The position numbers were made by a program, and so were the translations under genes. This document shows, piece after piece, positions 59,241-64,000 of a stretch of DNA of 64,000 nucleotides; the stretch's first letter is position 1, and each line of letters opens with the position of its first letter. This stretch comes from Physcia stellaris (lineage: Eukaryota; Ascomycota; Lecanoromycetes; Caliciales; Physciaceae). The notes below the pieces were generated by a model. That model did not search any database. It was not told the DNA's origin and was given only the letters and a program-made list of their open reading frames with translations. Location of the stretch: assembly GCA_018902385.1 (NCBI GenBank), contig JABSSW010000005.1, forward strand, positions 806,001 to 870,000. The letters run 5' to 3'.

Positions 59241-60059
59241 CGAAAAAAACAAAATATCGAATTCATTAAAACAACAATTTTCATGCTTTTTCAAATCATG
59301 ATCGATTTGTGACGAACGTACATCGAATTCAACATCTGACAGAATTAACATCGAGCTAACATCGTTATTTTATCACATCGAATGTTAGAGTCGAAATTCG
59401 ACTTGACGCATTCAAGAAATCAAATTTTCTACATATGTTTTTGCAGATCTCATGTATTTGCTTTTTATTTCGATATTTTCGTGTAGTTATGTAATAGTAT
59501 CATATCATTGCATAGCATTTCACATTATATCGAATCAATTTTTTTTTTTCATGCTCGTTCAAAAATGATACGCAAATTCAAATAAACAAAATTTTTACAA
59601 TTAAATTTTTTGAACGAATAAAAACATAATAGATTCAATCTGATTTTGATCATTCAACGAAAACAACGAAGCATAATAGACTCGTTGTGAATTGAAAAAA
59701 ACGAAGCATAATAAACTCGTTTGCTTTGTTTTAAAAAAAAAAATTTCAAAACAGACGAATTCACGCGATAGTCTCGATTCACAATACAACAAATTTTTTC
59801 TTTTTATCATTTCTGACGAAGCATTCGTATTTTGAAAATCAGAAAATCGATTTCAATCAGAAAAAACATCAACAAACAAACATTTTTATTCAACATTCAT
59901 TTGTTTCATCATAAGCAAAACATCTAAAAATTTCAATTTTCAACATCACATCGAATTTGTCATTTTAAATGAAATTCAATCATCAAGATTTACTTAAATC
60001 ATTGTTTTGTTCATTTTTTTTTTTTTTTTTCAACAATTATTCGATTTCAACTCACAATC
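59241..60059 (+). other. Probable 5' end of E8 (LTR not proven)
   Basis: Less mutated than its neighbours (CpT and ApG are present). A candidate LTR start is tgttagagtcgaaattcg at 59383, but the partner LTR would lie beyond the window, so boundaries cannot be confirmed. A 69-codon minus frame (59810-59601) is not credible. Confidence 0.35.
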
Positions 60060-63000
60060 ATGATTTTTTCAAGTTTTTTCTTCGAAGTCAATCTGAAAAA
60101 TCGATTATTGTTTAGCGAAATCATACAATTGAACGTGTATGTTTTTGATCGAATAATCACAAATTTCGAACAACATATCATCGACATCTTTTTTGCTTTA
60201 AATTCTAGTCAGAATGACGATGAACTTGATGAAAATGAATCGTTCAAAATCGTTAATTCGATAGACATTTTTTCGAAACAACAATTTCAATCAATGATCG
60301 TCAGTCATCTCGACGAATTTTGAGTTATTTTCGAGACTTTTCGACGAAATCGAAATCGAAAAGTGATCGTCATTCGAGTTTGGAATTTTCAAGTAAAAGA
60401 CATGAAAATCAAAATTTCGAATCATAATAAAGAGAAATATGAAATCAACGAGATTTTGCGTGTCGTCAAAGTCGAAATTTTTGTTGTTCAGATTCAATGT
60501 AATGAATTTTTCAAAATTCAGCGAATTCGTGAAAATAAAGATAAACAACGAAAAAAAAACTGTTAAATTATCGAAATCTGAAAAATTTTTTAACTTCGAA
60601 AAAGAATTTCGTTTTGAATTTAAAAAGCGTTCGTTCAAGCAATTTGATTTTTTTGTTGAAAAATTTCGTTTTGATTTTAAGACACGCTCGTTTCGACATT
60701 TTGATTTTTTTATCTTTTTTGAACATAAAGATTTCAATACATTCGAATACATTCGTTACGATATTTGAAAAAATAAATGCATTGATAAATTGAAGATCAA
60801 TTTCGATTGATACGTCGATAAATTCAAAGAAATTTTTGCAATTATTGATTGAACAAAAAAAAAATTTGCGAAGCATATCGATATTCGACGCGAAATTAAA
60901 CGCAATTTTTTCGAATCAATTGATCAAATTTTCAAATTCTTGAACGACATTTATATCGATGTTGATCATTTTCGAAACGTTCGTCGTCAATACGATAATT
61001 TGAAAATGAAATTCATTGAACTTTTCAACGAATTCTATTTCGAATTTTTTTTTCTAGTCAATCAATTGCTCAAGAAGAATGAGAAAAACAAAATTCACGA
61101 TTTCGAAAAAAAAATCACAACGAAACTTCAACACGTCGACGTTGTTTTGAACGATTATGAAAATTTGACGATTATTTTCGCAAATTTCAGATCATGAATA
61201 ACAAGCATCGTCGCATCAAAACAACGATGTTAAAATCAACATTTTTTTCATTAAAAACAAATCATCGATCAGTCAGTTAAATTTTCGAACTCGTCGCAAT
61301 GAACAATACATAAAAGATTTGAAAATTAAATATACGACTCTTTTAGAGAAAAAGACGTATAAAATTGTCATTGTTCGTTTTAATCTGTTTAAACTGAAAA
61401 AGAAATGTCGAAAATGTGATGAAGAAAATCATTGATGAAAGAAATGCATTTTTGACAAATCATTTGATAATTGAATCGACAATTTGATCAAACAAGAAAT
61501 GTTTAATTTGCAAATCATTTTTTTGATCAACGATAATTTTTCAAATATCGACGACGATAATATAAGTTTCGATATTTCAATCACATTCGACGTTGAGTCG
61601 AAAAATTAACAATCTTTTTCGAAAACGCGAAAAAAATTATCAGAATTTGTTCACGAAATTTTCAGCATAACATCTTTAACGAATTTCATTGTAAATCTTT
61701 AATTAAGAAAATAAATTTGTTTTCGAACGATAGAAAAATCATGATTCATGATTTAATTGATATCGATGCTTTTGAATACGCTTTCATTAATGAAGAAACT
61801 GCGCAAAAAATATGTCATAAATTAGAATTAATTTCAGTCTTTCTGTCGCGATTCAAAAGAGTTCTTAATTTCGAAAAAACGAAAATCAAATTTATTATTC
61901 ATCAAATATTGTTCAAAATGACGATACAAAATCATTCAAAATTTTTCGTTTCATTGTTCATCATCAGAATAGAACAACACTCGTTGATTTTAAAAAAATC
62001 TTGAATGAACAAACATGAAATGATTTTCAATATGATCAACGACGAATGTTATTTCACGTCGAATCATTGTGATCACGTTGAAATTTCTTTTTTGTTATCA
62101 CGTTCGTTTATATTTCAGAAATTATTTAATTCGAACAAGCACTCGAATAGAACGTTTTATTTGTCATTTTCGAAGCGATTTTTAACGTTTTTTCCGTCGA
62201 CAAGCGTTCAGAAATATCAGATATTGCAAAGACGATCAGTTTCGACATTTTTTCGAATAATTTCTTCTCATTTTACTGTGGAAGACTCGAAGAAAAACGA
62301 ACAATCAGTAAAGAAATTCTTGAATTCAGATTTCAAATATGTCATTGAAGAAATAGACAAAAAATATTCATCGAATAGATCGTTCAAAGAAAAACGAAAA
62401 ACGAAAATCATACGTGAAGTTCAAAAATCGAGTTTAATTAACGTTTCGATAAGAAAATTTGACATTTTCAAGAAATTTGCACGTCGATTTAGTCGACGAT
62501 TTAAAATCACGATTTCGAAAATTCAAAATGACGAACAAGATTTCGACTTTGATATATCATTGAACGTGACGTTTATCGACGCGACGACTTTTCAATCTTT
62601 AACAAAGTTTAAGAGAAAAATAAAGAAAATCAAAATCTTTTCATTGATTATGAAGAAATTAGACGAAATTATTGACAACGTCAAAAAGAAATTGATCAAA
62701 ATAAAGACTGATTTTGATTTGAATTTCAAGAAAGTTCTTAAGATTATGAAAACAGTCGTCGAGAAATTGAAACGTAAAATTTTTGAATTTCTTAAACGTT
62801 TCGAAAGTGTATTCAATTCGAAAAAGACAAACAAGTTATTTTTTCATAAATTTTACGATCACAAAATCGAATTGATCGAAAATTCGAATCAATTGTTTCG
62901 AAGTCGAGTTTATTTTCTATCGTCCAAAAAATTCGAAACTTTTCAAAAATATTTACACGATAATTTTCAAAAAAAAATTTATCAATTCAAGCAAAACGTT

Positions 63001-64000
63001 TTATGTTTCGTTTATTTTATTCGTCGTCAAGTCGAATGAACAGTTTCGTTTGTGCGTGAATTATCGAAAGCTGAACGTCATAATCAAACGTAATAGTTAT
63101 TTTATTTCGTTGATCGAAAAAATTTTGTTAAAATTATCGATTGTAAATTTTGTTCAAGTTGAATATTATATCGATTTTCAATAAATTTCGAATGAATTCA
63201 CAAAACGAAAATTTTATTATTTTTATATGTTCGTTAAACATTTACAAATATCATGTATTGTTTTTCGATTTTATCAAATGATTCGATCAATTGACAACAT
63301 TACATGAACGATTTGTTGTTTAAATATATTAATCATTTTTGTCAAATGTATTTGAATGATATTTTTATTTACAACAAAATTCGAAAACAACATGAACGAC
63401 ATTTCATTCAAATATTTCAAAAATTGAAAAAAATTGATTTCAAATCGATATCAAAAAATGCGAATTTTTTCAAACGAAAATTTCATTTTTAAAAATCATA
63501 TTATCGACAAAAATTTACGCATGAATTTCAAAAAAATGCAAAACATCGTCAATTGAATTCGTTCAATTTGCATTAAAAAAATGCAAACGTTTGTGAATTT
63601 TTGCAATTTTTATCGACGTTTCATCAAAACGTTTTCGAAATTCGTCAAGTTTTAATTCGAATAATCAAAAAAAAAAATTGATTTCGAATGAATCGATTTC
63701 GTTAACGAAACATTCGAAACTTTAAAAAACAAATAATCGAAATTTCAATTTTTCGACATTACGATCGCAATCGTAAAATTATTTTGAAAATCGATTTTTC
63801 AAATTGATGTTTAAATGAAGTTTTATCTCAATACGACGACGACGAAATTTTTCATTCGATAATTTTTTTCAGCAAAAAGATGATTTTTGTCGAATGCAAT
63901 TACGAAATATATGACAAAAAATTTTTGATCATTATTCGATGTCTGAAGCATTGAAGATTCGAATTCGAAAATATTGACGAATCAATCGAAATTTACATCG
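60060..64000 (+). mobile_element. E8: Ty3/Gypsy element continuing past the window, relatively young
   Basis: Plus-strand gag-like frames (60060-60323, 60439-60768, 60940-61197) precede a zinc knuckle at 61406-61447 in which C-X2-C-X4-H-X4-C is intact except that two adjacent codons are TGA TGA. Protease (61717-62004) contains DLIDIDAFEYAFINEETAQ. Pol continues to RNase H at the window end. CpT and ApG survive more often here than in E1, suggesting less mutation. Confidence 0.85.
61717..63492 (+). pseudogene. E8 protease and pol
   Basis: 61717-62004 is protease; one TGA (62002-62004) follows, where related elements have Trp before MNKHEM. 62005-63039 is a 344-codon frame with no Gly, no Trp and one Pro. 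It ends in RFESVFNSKKTNKLFFHKFYDHKIELIE and KYLHDNFQKKIYQF, the segment before RT. 63304-63492 has RT with MYLNDIFIYN (YLDD changed to YLND) and KHARHF-like EHV region. RNase H-like sequence continues to 64000 in several frames. Confidence 0.85.

Noticed and set aside
62005-63039. Long open frame as a novel 344-residue protein
   Set aside because: Its end matches the Ty3/Gypsy pol segment before reverse transcriptase, and its lack of Gly, Trp and nearly all Pro follows from the mutation pattern, not from a new family.
26661-64000. Mitochondrial DNA or mitochondrial insertion
   Set aside because: No mitochondrial genes, rRNAs or tRNAs; instead LTRs, TSDs and Ty3/Gypsy domains, with CpG retained and a context-specific C-to-T bias.
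26661-64000. Classical CpA-type RIP as the explanation
   Set aside because: CpA is abundant (34 in 600 bp counted) while CpT and CpC are nearly absent; the E4 LTR pair shows only 2 of 29 changes of CpA type.

Overview
The window is nuclear DNA of a filamentous ascomycete (Pezizomycotina). The evidence is short GT-AG introns of about 45-105 bp, a fungal striatin, Pho88/Snd3, a Rad14/XPA protein, a GLEYA-domain surface protein, a secreted GH25 hydrolase, and a block of LTR retrotransposons decayed by RIP-like mutation. I cannot name the genus. Exon boundaries were read by eye from reading frame, splice signals and family conservation; no search was run.

Layout. 1-26.66 kb has ordinary base composition and holds genes: the 3' end of an unidentified gene (1-299, +), a GLEYA adhesin-like gene (2801-3945, -), a secreted GH25 lysozyme-like enzyme (5083-6033, +, five exons), a secreted unknown protein (6425-7090, +), PHO88/SND3 (7530-8231, +), RAD14/XPA (8620-9802, +), striatin (10364-13142, +, with one apparent frameshift), a broken copy of a large fungal protein of unknown function (about 14690-17397, -), a membrane-anchored histidine-phosphatase-like protein (17904-19525, +) and a secreted class-3 lipase (20529-21602, -). 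Three small, diverged paralogues of a DUF6604-like family follow (22741-25259). The housekeeping genes PHO88, RAD14 and striatin sit together, with secreted or surface genes on both sides.

At about 26.66 kb the composition changes abruptly to very AT-rich DNA that continues to the end. Nearly all of it that I can interpret is Ty3/Gypsy-type retrotransposon. Matching LTRs and target-site duplications (TSDs) show a nest. Outer element E1 (28891-53052, TSD attca) was hit by a solo LTR (30254-30449, TSD ttttc) and by E2 (33894-51159, TSD tacgt). E2 was itself hit by E3 (35339-41967, TSD aattt/aactt) and E4 (43449-50775, TSD aagat). Further fragments (E5-E8) fill 53.6-64 kb.

The most unusual signal is the mutation pattern. 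Cytosine is almost absent before C or T (CpC, CpT) but kept before A and especially before G. Classical Neurospora-type RIP removes CpA instead. In the E4 LTR pair, 27 of 29 substitutions are CpT/TpT (or ApG/ApA), and none is at CpG. In that context tryptophan (TGG to TGA) is the only codon that becomes a stop. This explains why long open frames almost free of Gly, Pro and Trp survive inside dead elements.
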